DNA from: Vibrio harveyi NBRC 15634 = ATCC 14126 = KCTC 12724
GTDB lineage: Bacteria > Pseudomonadota > Gammaproteobacteria > Enterobacterales > Vibrionaceae
DNA length: 64,000 nucleotides
Direction of reading: 5' to 3'
Assembly: GCF_001591145.1 (NCBI RefSeq)
Contig: NZ_BCUF01000008.1
Location: 1-64,000 of the forward strand
Each line of letters begins with the position of its first letter. Positions within the stretch are counted from its first letter, which is position 1. A program made the position numbers and the translations under genes. The notes beneath the pieces are model-generated. The model saw only the letters and a list, made by a program, of their open reading frames with translations. It had not been told where the DNA came from and did not search any database. This document shows, one piece after another, positions 1 through 15,100 of this stretch.

Positions 1-76
1 GGGTATAAACTAACTAAGAATACTTTTTTCAATTTCCAAGTTTTTTTCTAGAGCTCATAGAAAGAAGCCCAACAAA

Positions 77-108
77 AAAGCCATGCAAAGTGGGTTCTGC
101 ATGGCTTT
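77..108 (-). terminator. Rho-independent terminator of the giant adhesin gene
   Basis: An 11-bp perfect stem (77-87 pairing with 98-108) encloses a 10-nt loop. Read on the minus strand it is followed by a run of T (complement of the A-run at 74-79). It lies about 40 bp past the stop codon of the giant gene, so it most likely ends that transcript. The remaining bases 1-76 hold nothing I can identify. Confidence 0.8.
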
Positions 109-147
109 GGTTAGGGCAGCAATGGCACTGCCCTCGTCTAGGACTGG

Positions 148-3100
148 TTACATTGAGCTTTGGTCGAAATCGTTGCCTTGGTCAGTACCCGTTTGAGTAT
201 CCGAGTCGAAGCTGCCAGAGTCATCCGTGAAGTCAACACCTTGGTCTTGACCTCCCGCACTTGTCCAGTCGCTGCCGCCAGATTCCATACCCGCCATATC
301 TGGTTGCTGATCTTGAGCAGAACCTTGCATGGTGTATTGATCATCGACTTCAACTTCAACCGTGCCACTCGCACCTTCTACTGCGCTGCCCAATTCATCG
401 TAACCTTGGAATTGGATTTCGCTTGTACCTTCGTAACCTTCTGGTAAGTCAACCGATACTGGTTGATTCAGGTTGCCACTTAATGTGAAGCTGCCATCGC
501 CATTATCCAGTGCGTTGCTTACTGATGCACCATCAGGTAGACCGGACATTTCTGCATAATCCACCGATTCGTTACCACTGACCTCATCTGGAACCGAGAT
601 AGAAATGGTATCGCCTGGTGCTGCAGTCACACCAGCTGCGCTCTCCTCTTCACTGTCTGCACCGTTTGCTACTTGCTCTTCAGGCTGTTGCACTTCGCCG
701 ACTTGCTGCTCTGATGATGCTTGAGCAGTTTGGATTTGTGACTCGTCGCTTTGCGCTGAATCGTCCGCAACTTGGATGCTCAGATTCTGAGTCGATACTT
801 CACCGTTGTCGTTGACCTGAACATCCATAGCCAAATTGCCATCGAAGTCATCGTTCGGCCAGTATGTCCACTCTTCATCACCTGATTTCGCGAAGAAACC
901 AGCATCGTTTGCATCGGCGACATCCAACACTTCTGCAGAAGGGCTAATGCCAAGCTCATCAATCAACTGTGCTTCCGTTAGTGTTAGTGAACCATCATCA
1001 GCTAATGCGTAGCCTTCGCTGGTTGTGGTTTCACCTTCACCTTGGATGTCGACATTAAAGAAGCTCTCAATGCGGTTTTCACCGTCAGTTGCAATGAAGC
1101 CAATTTGAACATCTCCGGTGTAGCCTTCTGCTGGTGTGAATTGGTAGTTACCTTGGTTATCGGTCTCTATCACACCTTGACCTTCCATTAGGCTCACTGA
1201 CTCAATACTCAAGCTGTCACCTTCTGCATCGCTCAAGGTCGATAGCATGTCATCACTGGTGAACGACAAGGTGCCATCCGCTGCCATTTCTGTGGTAGAA
1301 ATGCTGTCGATTTCTGGAGAAGCATTCTCTTGTGGTGCGTCTTCTTTCACGACCACGCCTGTTTGCTCATCATGAAGCACACCGTCTTTATCAATCACGT
1401 AAGCGATATCCGCTTCACCAGTAAAGCCTGGTGCTGGATTGAATGTCCATGTGCCATCACCGTTATCGACTATCTCACCTTGGCTGCGATCAGCTAGGTG
1501 AACGAATTTCACTTCATCACCCGCGTCAGCGTCTACGTTTTCTGCCAATCCGATTAGGTCATCAGCGGTTAGGATAACGGGTTCACCCGCTAGGGTTTCG
1601 AAGTCACCTGAATCGATACCATCTTCGAACTCTTCTGGCTCGTCACCATAATCCACCGTTGTTGCGGTCACGGTTACGAAGAACTCGCCATTAAAGTCAG
1701 CCGGAGGCGTCATTTGCAAGTCTGAAATATCCCACTCGTTCAAGTCGATGTATTGACCCGGTTCCGTAATGGTAATGGTGTTCACACCATCCGTAACTTC
1801 GAAGCCAACAGGGAAACCAGTCATCACTAGGTTACTTAGCGTTTCTGAATCGTCGATTAGACCGACATTCAAGCCTAGGTGACCCGTTTCGTCCTCACCG
1901 AACACTAACGGACCATCATGGTCGGTTGTGATGACTGCGCCATCCGCAACAGGGCGAACAAACACTGGTACATCAAGTACTGTTTCAAACTCACCGTCAC
2001 TTACCACAACTTGCAAGTCAGAAACCCCTGCAAAATCGCCAGTCGGTGTGAATGTCCAAGTACCGTCACCGTTGTCTGTTACCTCACCACCATCTTCACC
2101 TTCTGCGGTGATAATGCGTGATACGACTAGGTTTTCAGTATCGATATCGCCGAACAAGTTCATCAGGTCGCCAGCGTCGAAGGTGAATGCGCCATCTTCG
2201 TCGGTTGCCATAAAGGCATTACCCACATTGAATGGAGCATCGTTGACTGGAATAACATCCACATTCAACGAGCCTTCAACCACTTCTTCACCATCCGTCG
2301 CGGTGTAGCCCAGTTCCACCAAACCATTGAAGTCTTGAGTGGTTACCAAGTGGTACATACCATCTGGCTGCTGAGTTAATGTCGCGTTTGCAGGAGCACG
2401 AACCGTGATGCTTTCTACGCTGATTTCGTCACCATCAAGATCCGTAACTTGATCAGCGATGTAAGCTGGGTCAATCACCATGACCACATCTTCTTCGCCT
2501 TGCATCTGGATGGTTGGTGCTTCTGGTGCATCGTTAACCGCTTCGACGTTTAGATTGCCTTCAACCGGCGTAACTAAATCACCATCGCTGACGCCGAACG
2601 ACATTGGCACATCACCGTTGAAGTTCTCAGCTGGAGTGAATGACCAAGTGCCATCACCGTTGTCTAGCAAGTCACCGTATTGCTCATCAATCACTAGGTC
2701 GACAGCAGACAGTTCATCGTAGGTGTTGTCGATGTCTGTCGCGTTAGCAAGCAACATGTCCTGCGTGATAAGAATGGTAGTATCTTCGGTGCCAGCAATA
2801 TTCACTGGTGTTGATTGCGGCGCATCGTTAATTGGGTTCACCGTTAGGTCGACGCCCACTTCCACGCTCGCACCATCGTTATCAATCAAGTCGAAGCTTA
2901 GGTCGATATCGCCATTGAAGTTCGCATCAGGCGTAATCGTAAAGCTACCATCTTGGTTCTCAACAACGGTTGCATTGGCTACCGCGGTTAAGTTCACTGC
3001 TTCTAGATTATCGCTGCCTACGTCACCCGCTTGAGCCAGTAACTGCTCTTGACTCAATGTGATTGAACCGTCTTCATCGACGCTGTAAGCCAAATCGCCA

Positions 3101-6100
3101 GATACCGGAGCATCGTTGACTGGCAATACATCAATGTTCGCGTTGGTTGTCGCAATTGCACCGTCTTCATCAGCCACTACTACGTCTAGGCTTACGCCAC
3201 CATTGAAGTTTTCATTTGGCGCGAAGCTGTAAGTGCCATCGTCATTCGCTGTTAGAATGCCGTCGCTACCACTGTAAGAGACGCTTTCTAAGCTCACGTC
3301 GCCTTCCACATCGCTTGACTGCGCTAGCAGTTGCTCTTCCGTGAAGATAATGACTTCGTCTTCATTAACAGAGTAACTTGTCGCACCTGCGATTGGCGGA
3401 TCGTTCACCTCAAGTACTGTGATACCCGCAGTGGTTGAGTCTGTCGCACCCTCTTCATCGACAACTACAACGTCTAGGCTGACCTCGCCATTGAAGTTCT
3501 CGTTTGGAGAGAAGGTGTACGTACCATCGCCATTGTCTTGGAAGACGCCATCGTTGCCACTGTAAGTCACACTACTGATGTCTACGTCGCCTTCAATATC
3601 CGACGAATTAGCCAGTAGTTGCTCGTCACTGATGGTGATCGAGTTGTCTTCATGTACGGTGTAAGACGTGCTGCCTGCCACCGGTGGATCGTTCTCTGGC
3701 GTCACACTCACATCAATGTTGGCAGAGGTGGTATCCGTACCGTCTGATACATCAAACGTGAAGTTCACATCGCCATTGAAGTTCTCGTTCGGTGCGAAGC
3801 TGTAAGTGCCGTCACCATTGTCAGTAAGAACACCATCGGCACCTGTGTAAGTCACGCCTTCAACTGTTAGGTTGTCATCTTCTACATCCGTCGCGCCTGT
3901 TAGCAAGTCTGCGTCTGTAAAGGTAAGAATACCGTCCTCACCCACGGTGAACGCTTGATCTTGTGGCTCTGGAGCGTCATTGACTGGTGTAACGGTTAGG
4001 TCAAGACCAGCCGCAACCACTTCTTCGCCATCCGTGACATCGTAACTAAACTCAATGTCACCGTAGAAGTTCTCGCTTGGAGTAATGGTGAAGCTGCCAT
4101 CCTCGTTCATTTCAACCGTTGCATTTTCATCATTGGTGCTTAGGTTGATTGCACTTAGGTCATCGCCATCGATATCGATATCGATATCGATATCGATATC
4201 AACAGCGTGCTCCAGTAACTGCTCTTGAGTCAACGTGATGCTGTTGTCTTCGGCAGTGACCGCCGTGATATCACCCGTAACTTCTGGTGCATCATTGGTT
4301 GGCGAGATATGAATCGTCACATCTTGCGTCGCTGTCGCCGTGGTTCCGGTATCTACATCCGTAGAAGTTGCATTCACGGTTAGCGTCACATCGCCATTGA
4401 AGTCCGCAGAAGGAATAAACTCTAGCCCTTCTAGCTCGCCTGGTTGTAGTGACCAAGTGCCGTCCCCGTTATCAACACCAGCCGATAGTGCGCTGCCTTC
4501 TGGCACATCTTCAATCAAGATAGAGAGGTTTTCTGAACCATCGGTATCGGTTAAAGCCGCATCAATATCAAGCGGCACTGGCGTATCTTCGGTACCAATG
4601 ATTTGGTAATCCGCGTCCGCTACCGTGATTTCGATGTTGTCGATGCCGAACGACTCGTCAGGAATACTTTGGTTTAACGTAGAACCAAAGCCTAACTGAA
4701 GCTGACCGTCTTCCACCGGAACGGTTAAGTTCACTTGGTGAGCCTGATCATTCCAGAAGCTAAAGCCTTCGCCCTGTGAAGATCCATGGACGACTTCACC
4801 CACTTCATTACCGTTAGAGTCGTAAAGCGTTGTCGTACCATCTTGAGTACGGAACACTGAGTTTTCCAAGGTGGTTAGCTGTTCGCCGCCGACAAAGATT
4901 TGGAACGACTCGCCATCCCAAGAATCGATTTCGTAAAAGCTAAACGAGATATTCACTTCGTTGACATCGCTTGGGATCTCGTAGGTTTTGCTGACCGCTT
5001 CATCACCGCCAGTGCCACCAATACGACCCAGCATATCGCCCGTTTCGAAGCCTTGAGAGCTCTCAGTGTTCGCGCTCCAACCGTTCGAGCCAGACTCGAA
5101 GTTATCAGACGCAATCACCAAGTCTGAAGCAATCGACAGCTCTGGCATATCGACCACAGATTGAACATCAATGTTCGCTTCTGCTGGCACGGTTGCGGTG
5201 CCATCGTTGACATCAAACGTTACGTTCACGTTGCCATCGAAGTTTTCATTCGGTGCAAAATTGTACGTGCCATCACCGTTATCAACCAAGGTACCACTAT
5301 CAGAAGCAACATTTTCAACCGTTAAGTTATCACCATCGATATCACCTGCATTTTGCAGCAGTTGCTCTTCAGTGAAAGTGAAGCTGGTGTCTTCTTGCGT
5401 GACAAACTGTGGCTGACCAACCGTTGGTAAGTCGTTCACTGGGTTCACAGTCAGATCGGCAGTCGCTTGAATGGTTGCATCGCCGTCCGTAATGTCGAAG
5501 CTCAGATCAATGTCGCCATTGAAGTCTGCATCCGGTGTGATAGTGAAGCTACCATCATCGTTCGCAACAACGGTCGCATTGCCGTCAACAGTCAGGTTGG
5601 ATGCAGTTAGGTCATCACCATCCACGTCGCCGGCTTGAGCAAGAAGTTGCTCTTGGCTGAGAGTGATAGAACCATCTTCATCCACGCTGTAAGCCAAATC
5701 ACCTGATACCGGAGCATCGTTGACTGGCAATACATCAATGTTTGCATTGGTTGCTACCGTTGCACCATCTTCATCGGTCACGACAACATCTAGGCTGACA
5801 TCACCGTTGAAGTTTTCGTTTGGTGCGAAGCTGAATGTACCGTCGCCGTTATCGGTAAAGATACCGTCGGAGCCGCTGTAACTTACGCTATCAATCGCGA
5901 CGTCACCTTCAACATCAGAAGCATTCGCCAATAGCTGCTCAGAGCTAATGGTGATGACCTCGTCTTCGTTCACTGAGTAGCTAGTTGCGCCGGCAATTGG
6001 TGGATCGTTCACCTCAAGTACCGTAATACCTGCGGTGGTTGAATCCGTCGCACCGTCTTCATCTACCACGACGACATCTAGGCTCACTTCACCATTGAAG

Positions 6101-9100
6101 TTCTCGTTTGGCGAGAAGGTGTAAGTACCATCGCCATTGTCTTGGAACACGCCATCTGCGCCGCTGTAGCTGACGCTGTCGATTGCTACTTCGCCTTCGA
6201 CGTCAGATGAGTTAGCCAATAGTTGTTCGTTACTGATGGTGATCGAATTGTCTTCATGCACCGTGTAAGACGTGCTGCCTGCCACCGGTGGATCGTTCTC
6301 TGGCGTCACGCTTACGTCAATATTTGCGGTCACGGTATCCGTGCCGTCAGAGACATCGAAGGTAAAGTTTACGTCGCCATTGAAGTTCTCGTTTGGCGCG
6401 AAGCTGTAAGTGCCGTCACCGTTGTCGGTTAGGACACCATCTGCGCCAGTGTAGCTCACACCTTCAACCGATAGATTATCGCCATCGATATCCGTTGCGC
6501 CATCAAGCAGATCTTCATCAGTGAACAACAAGACGCCATCTTCACCAATGGTGAACGTTTGATCTTCTGGCTGTGGTAGGTCGTTAACTGGATTAACCGT
6601 CAGGTCAGCTGTTGCAACGATAGTGTCGGTGCCATCGTTGATGTCGAACGTGATGTCAATGTCGCCATTGAAGTTCGCGTCAGGCGTAATGGTAAAGCTA
6701 CCATCATCATTAGCCGTAACCGTCGCATCACCGTCAACCACTAGGTTAGAAGCGGTTAGTGCATCACCTTCTACATCCGTTGCTTGTGCCAACAATTGTT
6801 CTTGGCTTAGCGTGATCGAGTTGTCTTCATCGACGCTGTAAGCCAAGTTACCCGATACTGGAGCATCATTGATTGGCAGAACATCAATGTTTGCCGTCGT
6901 CGATGCGGTCGCACCATCTTCGTCCACGACTACAACATCAAGGTTCACTTCACCATTGAAGTTTTGGTTTGGTGCAAAGCTGAACGTACCATCACCATTG
7001 TCGGTAAAGATACCTTCACTTCCACTGTAGCTCACGCTATCTAGTGCTACCTCACCTTCAATATCGGAGGAGCTCGCCAACAACTGTTCTGCGCTGATGG
7101 TGATAACTTCATCTTCATCAATTGTGTAACTGGTTGTGCCTGCGATTGGTGGATCGTTCACCTCAAGAACGGTAATTCCCGCTGTTGTTGTATCAACCGC
7201 GCCGTCCTCGTCAACCACGACAACATCAAGGCTAACATCGCCTGTAAAGTTTTCGTTTGGTGAGAAGGTGTAAGTATCATCGCCATTAATTTCTAGCACA
7301 CCGTCGTTACCGCTGTAGCTCACGCTGCTGATCGCAACATCACCCTCGATATCAGACGAATTAGCCAGTAGTTGCTCGTCACTAATGGTGATCGAGTTAT
7401 CTTCATGCACTGTGTAAGACGTGCTGCCCGCAACTGGTGGATCGTTCTCTGGCGTAACTGTTACATCGATATTCGCGGTCACGGTGTCCGTGCCATCAGA
7501 AACATCAAAGGTGAAGTTCACGTCGCCATTGAAGTTCTCATTTGGTGCGAAGCTGTAAGTGCCATCACCATTGTCAGTAAGAACACCGTCCGCGCCTGTG
7601 TAAGTGACACCCTCTACCGATAGATCATCACCATCGATATCCGTTGCGCCATCCAGCAGGTCTTGATCAGTGAAGGTCAACACACCATCTTCACCAATGG
7701 TAAACGCTTGATCTTCTGGCTGCGGCAAGTCATTAACTGGGTTAACGGTTAGGTCCGCCGTTGCAACAATAGTGTCGCTGCCATCGTTGATATCGAACGT
7801 GATATCAATGTCGCCATTGAAGTTCGCATCTGGCGTGATAGTGAAGCTACCATCGTCGTTTGCCGTAACCGTTGCATCGCCATCAACCACTAGATTAGAT
7901 GCAGTTAATGCGTCACCTTCTACATCCGATGCTTGAGCAAGAAGCTGCTCTTGACTCAACGTGATTGAGTTGTCTTCGTCGACGCTGTACGCCAAGTTAC
8001 CCGAAACTGGTGCATCATTGATTGGTAAGACATCGACTGTGATGTAAGTATCGACCTCTGCGCCATCTTCATCACGAATGGTCACATCCAACTGTACTTG
8101 ACCGTTGAAGTTTTCATTCGGTGCAAAGCTACAAGTACCATCACCGTTTACTGAGAAGATACCATCTGGACCGTCGTAGCTGATGCCTACTAGCTCAACG
8201 TCGCCTTCAACATCCGAAGCATTCAGTAGCACTTGCGATTCACTAAACGTTAGAACTTGGTCTTCATCGATAGTGTATGCGGTAGGACCTGCGATTGGTG
8301 GGTCATTTACCTCAATCACAGTAATGCCAGCAGTGGTAGAATCCGTTGCACCTTCTTCATCGACAACGACCACATCTAGGCTCACCTCGCCGCTGAAGTT
8401 CTCGTTTGGTGAGAAGGTGTAAGTACCATCACCGTTGATTTCTAACACACCATCGTTACCGCTGTAGCTCACGCTATCAATCGATACATCACCTTCAATA
8501 TCCGATGAGTTCGCTAGTAGCTGTTCATCACTGATGGTGATCGAGTTATCTTCATGCACTGTGTAAGACGTGCTACCTGCCACTGGTGGATCGTTCTCTG
8601 GAGTGACTGTCACATCGATATTCGCGGTCACGGTGTCCGTGCCATCAGAAACATCGAAGGTAAAGTTCACATCACCATTGAAGTTCTCATTCGGTGCGAA
8701 GCTATACGTACCATCGCCATTGTTAGTTAGGACACCGTCCGCGCCAGTGTAAGTGACACCTTCAATCGAGAGGTCATCGCCATCGATGTCCGTTGCACCT
8801 GTTAGCAGATCCGCATCAGTAAAGGTCAGTACACCATCTTCGCCAACAGTGAACGCTTGATCTTGTGGCTCTGGTGCGTCATTGACTGGTGATACCGTTA
8901 ACTCAAGGTTCGTTGAGACAACATCATCGCCGTCAGACACATCGAACGTAAAGGTGATATCACCATTAAAGTCCGCATCTGGCGTTAAGGTGTAAGTACC
9001 GTCACCATTGTCTGTGATGGTGATGTTTTCATCATCCGTCGCCAGATTCAGTGCTGTCAGTTGGTCTCCATCTAAGTCACTCGCATTCGCTAATAAGTCG

Positions 9101-12100
9101 TCTTGAGTGATCAGAATAGAACCATCTTCTTCGACCTGAGCAGATACCGGCAGCGCTTCCGGAGCATGCTCAATCGTTGCCCCAGTTGCGTTAATGTAGA
9201 TGGTTTGGGACACGGTTTCAGAATCGTCATTCGATAATTCTGTTGCGGTGGCTGTCACGTGAACCTCAAGCTGCTCAGAGAAGTCTTCAGGCAGTTGAAT
9301 TTCAATTTCTTTATCAATCGCCGTGGTTGGTATTGCAACTGAACCATCGGGACCAACAGTCACTTCACCACTGTAGATTTGACTGTTTACTTCACCGACA
9401 TCAATAGTGAAGTTAAAGTCGGTGTAATCGGCATCACCGCCACCGTAGAGATCTTCAAAGCCGTAAACCAATTCACCGTCTTCGTTCACGGTAGTTCGGG
9501 TATGTTCAATACCATCTTGGTTGAGCTCTGAGCTTGAACCACCATGGAAGACTGCATCACCGAATTGGCTTTGAATCACGGTTTCAGAACCATCAGCGCC
9601 AACAAACACGAGTTGTGGGTCAACCGTATCCATGTTCGCAGGAGAGCCATCTGCTGCACGGAACTCGTACTGACCATCTTGCATAGATGCAAAGTCATTG
9701 AAGTTATGACCGTTAGGAATCAAGAATAGGTTGAAACTTTCCCCTTCCGAGATTTGAAAGCTGAACTGATCTTGTCCCGGAATGAGATCACCGCCTCCGC
9801 CAACTTGAGAGGCATTTTCGTACACCACTTCAACGCCCGTGATGTTGCCATCTTCATCGACTTTGTAGTAACCCGCTGTGTTTTGGTAACCCGCGGTTTC
9901 ACCTTCAAACGTAACCGTAATTTCAGTATCGCTGTAACTGGTGATACCGTTATCTTGATCGTTAAGTACACCTTCGTTGTCGTAACTGATGACGGAGCCT
10001 TCTGGCACGCCATCAACGGTCACAGTCAGCGTTTCAGAAAGGTCTTGGTCTACGAGCGCAGCCGCAATATTCAGCTCAACAATGCCGCCTGGATCAACCA
10101 AAATAGCGTTATCATCGATCACAGCACCATCACCATCTGTAATGGCAAGATCAGGTGCATCCGCAACCGCTTCAATGTGGACATTGATGTCTTGTTCTAC
10201 TTCATCCGTGCCGTCAGAAACCGTAAAGCTGAACTGTAAATCACCACTAAAGTGTTCTTCTGGAACAAAGCTAAACGTACCATCACCGTTGTCGGTGACC
10301 GTACCTTCATCACCTGAATAACTGATACTGGTAACGGTTAGGTCATCACCTTCAATATCGATAGCGCCATTGAGCAAGTCCCCCTGAGTAAACAGGATAC
10401 TGCCATCTTCTTCGATGCTATACATGGCTGGTGCGACAATTGGGATATCGTTGACGGGATTAACCGTCAGTGTCATATCAGTTGAAGTGCTTAGCTCGCC
10501 GTCGTTCACTTCATAGGTAAACGCAATTTCACCATTAAAGTTCTCAGATGGCGTCACGGTATAGGTACCGTCACCATTATCAACAATGCTTGCATTTGGA
10601 TCGTTAGTCTCAAGCGCGGTCGCGTATAGATCATCACCGTCTTGGTCGCTTGCATTCTCAAGCAACATATCTTGTGTCACGAGGATAGAGCCATCCTCGT
10701 CCACGTCTGCCACGATTGGTGCAGCTTCTGGTGCGTCGTTGACGAACTCAACTTTCAAGTCGATGTTTGCCGCCACCACATCGGTGCCATCGCTCACATC
10801 AAACGTGAGGTCAACATTACCAAAGAACCCCTGCTCTGGCGTTAACGTGTAAGTGCCATCGCCATTGTCTGTTACTTGAACCGTATCGCTCAAGCTCGTC
10901 ACGTTCACAACAGATAAGTCATCGCCTTCGATGTCCGTCGCTTGAGCCAGCAACTCTGCTTCAGTAATCGTGATGGCTTCGCCGTCTTCTGTGGTGAAGG
11001 ACAAATCAGGCACATCTGGCAGGTCGTTCACTGGGTTAACGGTGAGGTTTAGATCCGCAGCGACGGTTTCAATCGCATCAGTTACGTCATAAGTAAATTC
11101 GATTTCACCAAAGAAGTTTTCGCTCGGTGTAATCGTGAAGCTACCATCAGCGTTCTCAACGATGGTTGCATTAGGATCGTTGGTCGACAGGTTCACCGCT
11201 TCAAGATTGTCACCATCCACGTCCGTCGCGTTCGCTAACAAGTCTTCTTGAGTGATGGTAATCGAGCCATCTTCGTCCACGACTGCATCAATAGGACCGC
11301 TGACTTCCGGTGCTTCATTGACGATCTCGACATCAATTGAGGCGGTACTTGGTGCACTTGCTTGACCATCACTGATTTCGAAGGTTAGGTTCACTTCACC
11401 GTAGAAGTTCGAAGTTGGCTCGAAGGTAAAGGTGTTGTCGCCGTTGTCTGTCAACGTACCTTGTGACTGGTCAACAAGCAGTAGATTCTCGATATGCAGA
11501 ATGTCGCCATCCACATCGGTCGCACCTGATAACAGGTCTTTTGCTTCGATGATGATGGTGCCGTTTTCTAGCATTTGAGTATGCAGCGGTGCACCAGGAA
11601 CTGGCACATCGTTGACCGGAATAACGGTCAGATCTAGATGGGTATCGACTTCATCGGTGCCATCGAAGACTTTGTAATCGATATCGACTTCACCATTGAA
11701 GTTTTCATTCGGCATAAAGGTGTAAGTGCCTTCGCCATTGTCGACAAGCTCACCGTTATCACCGCTGTAAGAGATATCAGAGATAGACAGCGCATCGCCT
11801 TCCACATCACTTGCATTGGCAAGCAGATCGTCCGCGCTAAACGTAATGCCCACATCCTCATCTGTCGACAACACAATCGGACCAGAAACGATTGGCGCAT
11901 CGTTTACTGCTTCGAAGTTGATGTTGATGATGTTGTCGTCAGTGAGTTCACCATCTGTAACTTGGTAACCAAGCTCAATCTCACCGTAAAAGTTCTCAGC
12001 TGGTGTGACTGTCCATGTACCATCGCCGTTGTCGGTTAACGTCGCGTGCTCCGCGTTATCCCCCACCAGCTCTAGGTTTTGAATATCAAGAACGTCACTA

Positions 12101-15100
12101 TCGATATCACTCGCTTGTGCTAGAAGCTGTTCTTCTGTGATAACCACAGAGGCAAACTGCGTAGAACCTTCGGTATCGATGGTCACATTTGGCAGGTCAG
12201 CGGTCAGTTCGATTTCACTGTCACCTTCACGGATATTCAGTTCGACCGTTTCAGTGATTTCCGTGCCGTCCACACCAATAGATGTAAATACTGCTTCATC
12301 ATGACAAGTTTGCGAAACCGTCATGTTTTGAACCACATAAGTACCGTTACCTTGAATCGTTCCTAACTCAAAGTAAGACACTGGCTCGTTCACCGTTAGA
12401 GTGTAATCCGTCTCATAGCTACCACGATCTTCTTTGTGGTAAGTCATTGAGTCGATCAAGTCACCCTCAGAGTTGAATGCTCGAATTTCGACTTCTGTAA
12501 AGTGGCGAGACTCTTCCATAAACCAGCCGCCTAGACCATCTAGGTGGAAGCTGATTTCGTTGATGTCTTGACCTTCAACGGTTACAGTCAGTTTTTCATC
12601 GCCACTCAAACCTTGGCGGTCAGTATCGCCAATACCATGCCCAATGTGCGTGTTACCATTCCAAGCACCAAGAGGGTCGTCATTACTTTGAACGGTAACT
12701 TTCAAATCGCCATCAACAAACTCACGTGTGTAAGGGTCAACAGCTGTACCCCAATCATCGAGGCTGGCGTTGTCATCAAAGGTACCAATTTGACTCGTAT
12801 GCGTACCGTTTGCCAATGCATCATCATTTGGAATGAAGCGCACTTCCGTGTCTGCAGGAACCTCCTGCCCGACTTCTAGCTGTACCCATTCGTCATTTAG
12901 ATTCGCTTCAATGATGCCGTTTTCAGGGGCTTGGTCGAGACGTAACGCAGGCTCTTCACGCAGAGAAACACCCACTGTTTGGTCTTCTTCCGCTTGAATA
13001 AAGATTTCGTCGCCCGCTTCTGGCGCATCGTTGACAGGGTTAACGGTCAGATCCAGCGTGGTCAGAACATCATTTTCGCCATCGCTGATGTTGTAAGTGA
13101 AGTCCAACTCACCGTTAAAGTTTTCGGTGTGCGTAATGGTGAAAGAACCATCGTCGTTGGCTACGATCGTCGCATCTGGGTCATTGGTTTGTAGATTACT
13201 AGCAACAAGGTCATCACCTTCAATATCTGTCGCATTCGCAAGCAACTGTTCTTGCGTGATGGTGATGGCGTTATCTTCATCCACTTCAGCTTGAATGCCT
13301 GACGTTTCTGGTGCGTCGTTCACCGCGATAACATCGATGCCTGCGGTTGTTGTATCCGTTGCACCATCTTGATCGATAACCGTAACGTCGAGCGAAATGT
13401 TACCGTCAAAGTTCTCATTTGGCGTGAAGGTATATGTGCCGTCGCCATTGTCCACGAAGCTACCGTCGTTACCGGAGTAGCTAACATTCGCCAAGGCTAC
13501 GTCGCCTTCCACATCAGAAGAGTTGGCTAACAACTGCTCGTCACTAATGGTGATTTGACCGTCTTCTTGAACCGTGTAAGACGTAGAACCTGCAACCGGT
13601 GGATCGTTCACTGGTGTCACGCTGACATCAATGAATGCTGGTGTTGAACCTGTGCCGTCAGACACATCGAATGTGAACTGAACATCACCGTTGAAGTTCT
13701 CATTCGGCGCGAAGCTATAAGTGCCATCACCATTATCGGTAAGTACACCATCCGCACCTGTGTAGAGAACGTTTTCGATAGACAGATCATCGCCGTCAAT
13801 ATCCGATGCGCCTTCCAATAGGTCTGCATCCGTGAACAGCAAAGTGCCGTCTTCTTCTACCGTGAACTGTTGATCTTGCGCTTGTGGCAAGTCATTCACA
13901 GGATTAACCGTAATATCCAGACCAACTTGTACCGAGCCACCATCGTTATCAATGATATCGAAGGTCAGATCTAGGTCGCCGTTGTAGTTTTCATCCGGTG
14001 TGATGGTGTAACTGCCATCATCGTTGTATTGAATCGTCGCGTTGTCATCTGTCGATAGATTGATGGCTTCAAGGTTCTCGCTATCAATATCGCCCGCTTT
14101 GGCAAGCAACTGCTCTTGGCTTAGCGTTATTGAGCTGTCTTCGTTGATGGTGTAAGCCAAATCACCCGATACAGGTGGATCGTTGATTGGCAATACGTCG
14201 ACATTGATGTGCGTATCAACGGTTGCCCCATTTTCATCTTGAATGGTCATATCCAATTGAACTTGACCATTGAAGTTCTCGTTTGGTGCAAAGCTACAAG
14301 TACCATCGCCATTGACGGTAAAGATACCATCCGAACCTTCATAGCTGATGCCAACAAGCTCTACATCGCCCTCGATATCAGATGCGTTGGCAAGAATTTG
14401 TGACTCACTGAATGTCAGTACTGAATCTTCGTCAATCGTGTAAGACGTTGGACCGGCAACTGGAGGGTCATTCACTTCAATGACGGTAATGCCTGCGGTT
14501 GTTTCGTCAATCGCACCTTGCTCATCCGCCACAATCACATCAAGGCTGATATCACCGCTGAAGTTCTCATTCGGCATGAAGGTGTAAGTGCCGTCACCGT
14601 TGTCTTGGAATACGCCATCGGTGCCTGAATAAGTCACGCTATCGATAGACACCGCACCTTCCACATCCGAAGAGTTAGCCAGAAGCTGCTCGTCAGAAAT
14701 GGTAATCGCATTATCTTCATCAACCGTGTAAGACGTTGAACCCGCAACCGGAGGATCGTTCACTGGAGTGACGCTCACATCCACATTGGCAGGTACGGTC
14801 TCAGTGCCGTCAGAAACACCAAAGCTAAAGCTGACGTCGCCGTTGAAGTTTTCATTTGGCGCAAAGGTGTAAGTACCATCGCCGTGGTCAGTCAGCACAC
14901 CATCGCTGCCTGTGTAGCTAATGCCATCAACCGTTAAGTTATCGCCATCGATATCGGTCGCACCAGCAAGCAAGTCTGCATCGGTAAACTGAAGCGTGCC
15001 GTCTTCTTCAACACTGAACTGCTGGTCTTGAGGAACAGGAAGATCGTTAACCGGATTAACCGTTAGATCCGCCGTTGCTTGGATAGTGTCTGTGCCGTCC

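Noticed and set aside
148..1000. RTX nonapeptides or LapA-like module at the adhesin ends
   Set aside because: I looked for GGxGxD runs and did not find them; the C-terminus is only acidic and D/S/Q-rich.
9754..10239. 161-codon plus-strand frame opposite the giant gene, with many similar ones from 160 to 17750
   Set aside because: They are complements of the repetitive, low-stop coding strand. None has a ribosome site or recognisable product.
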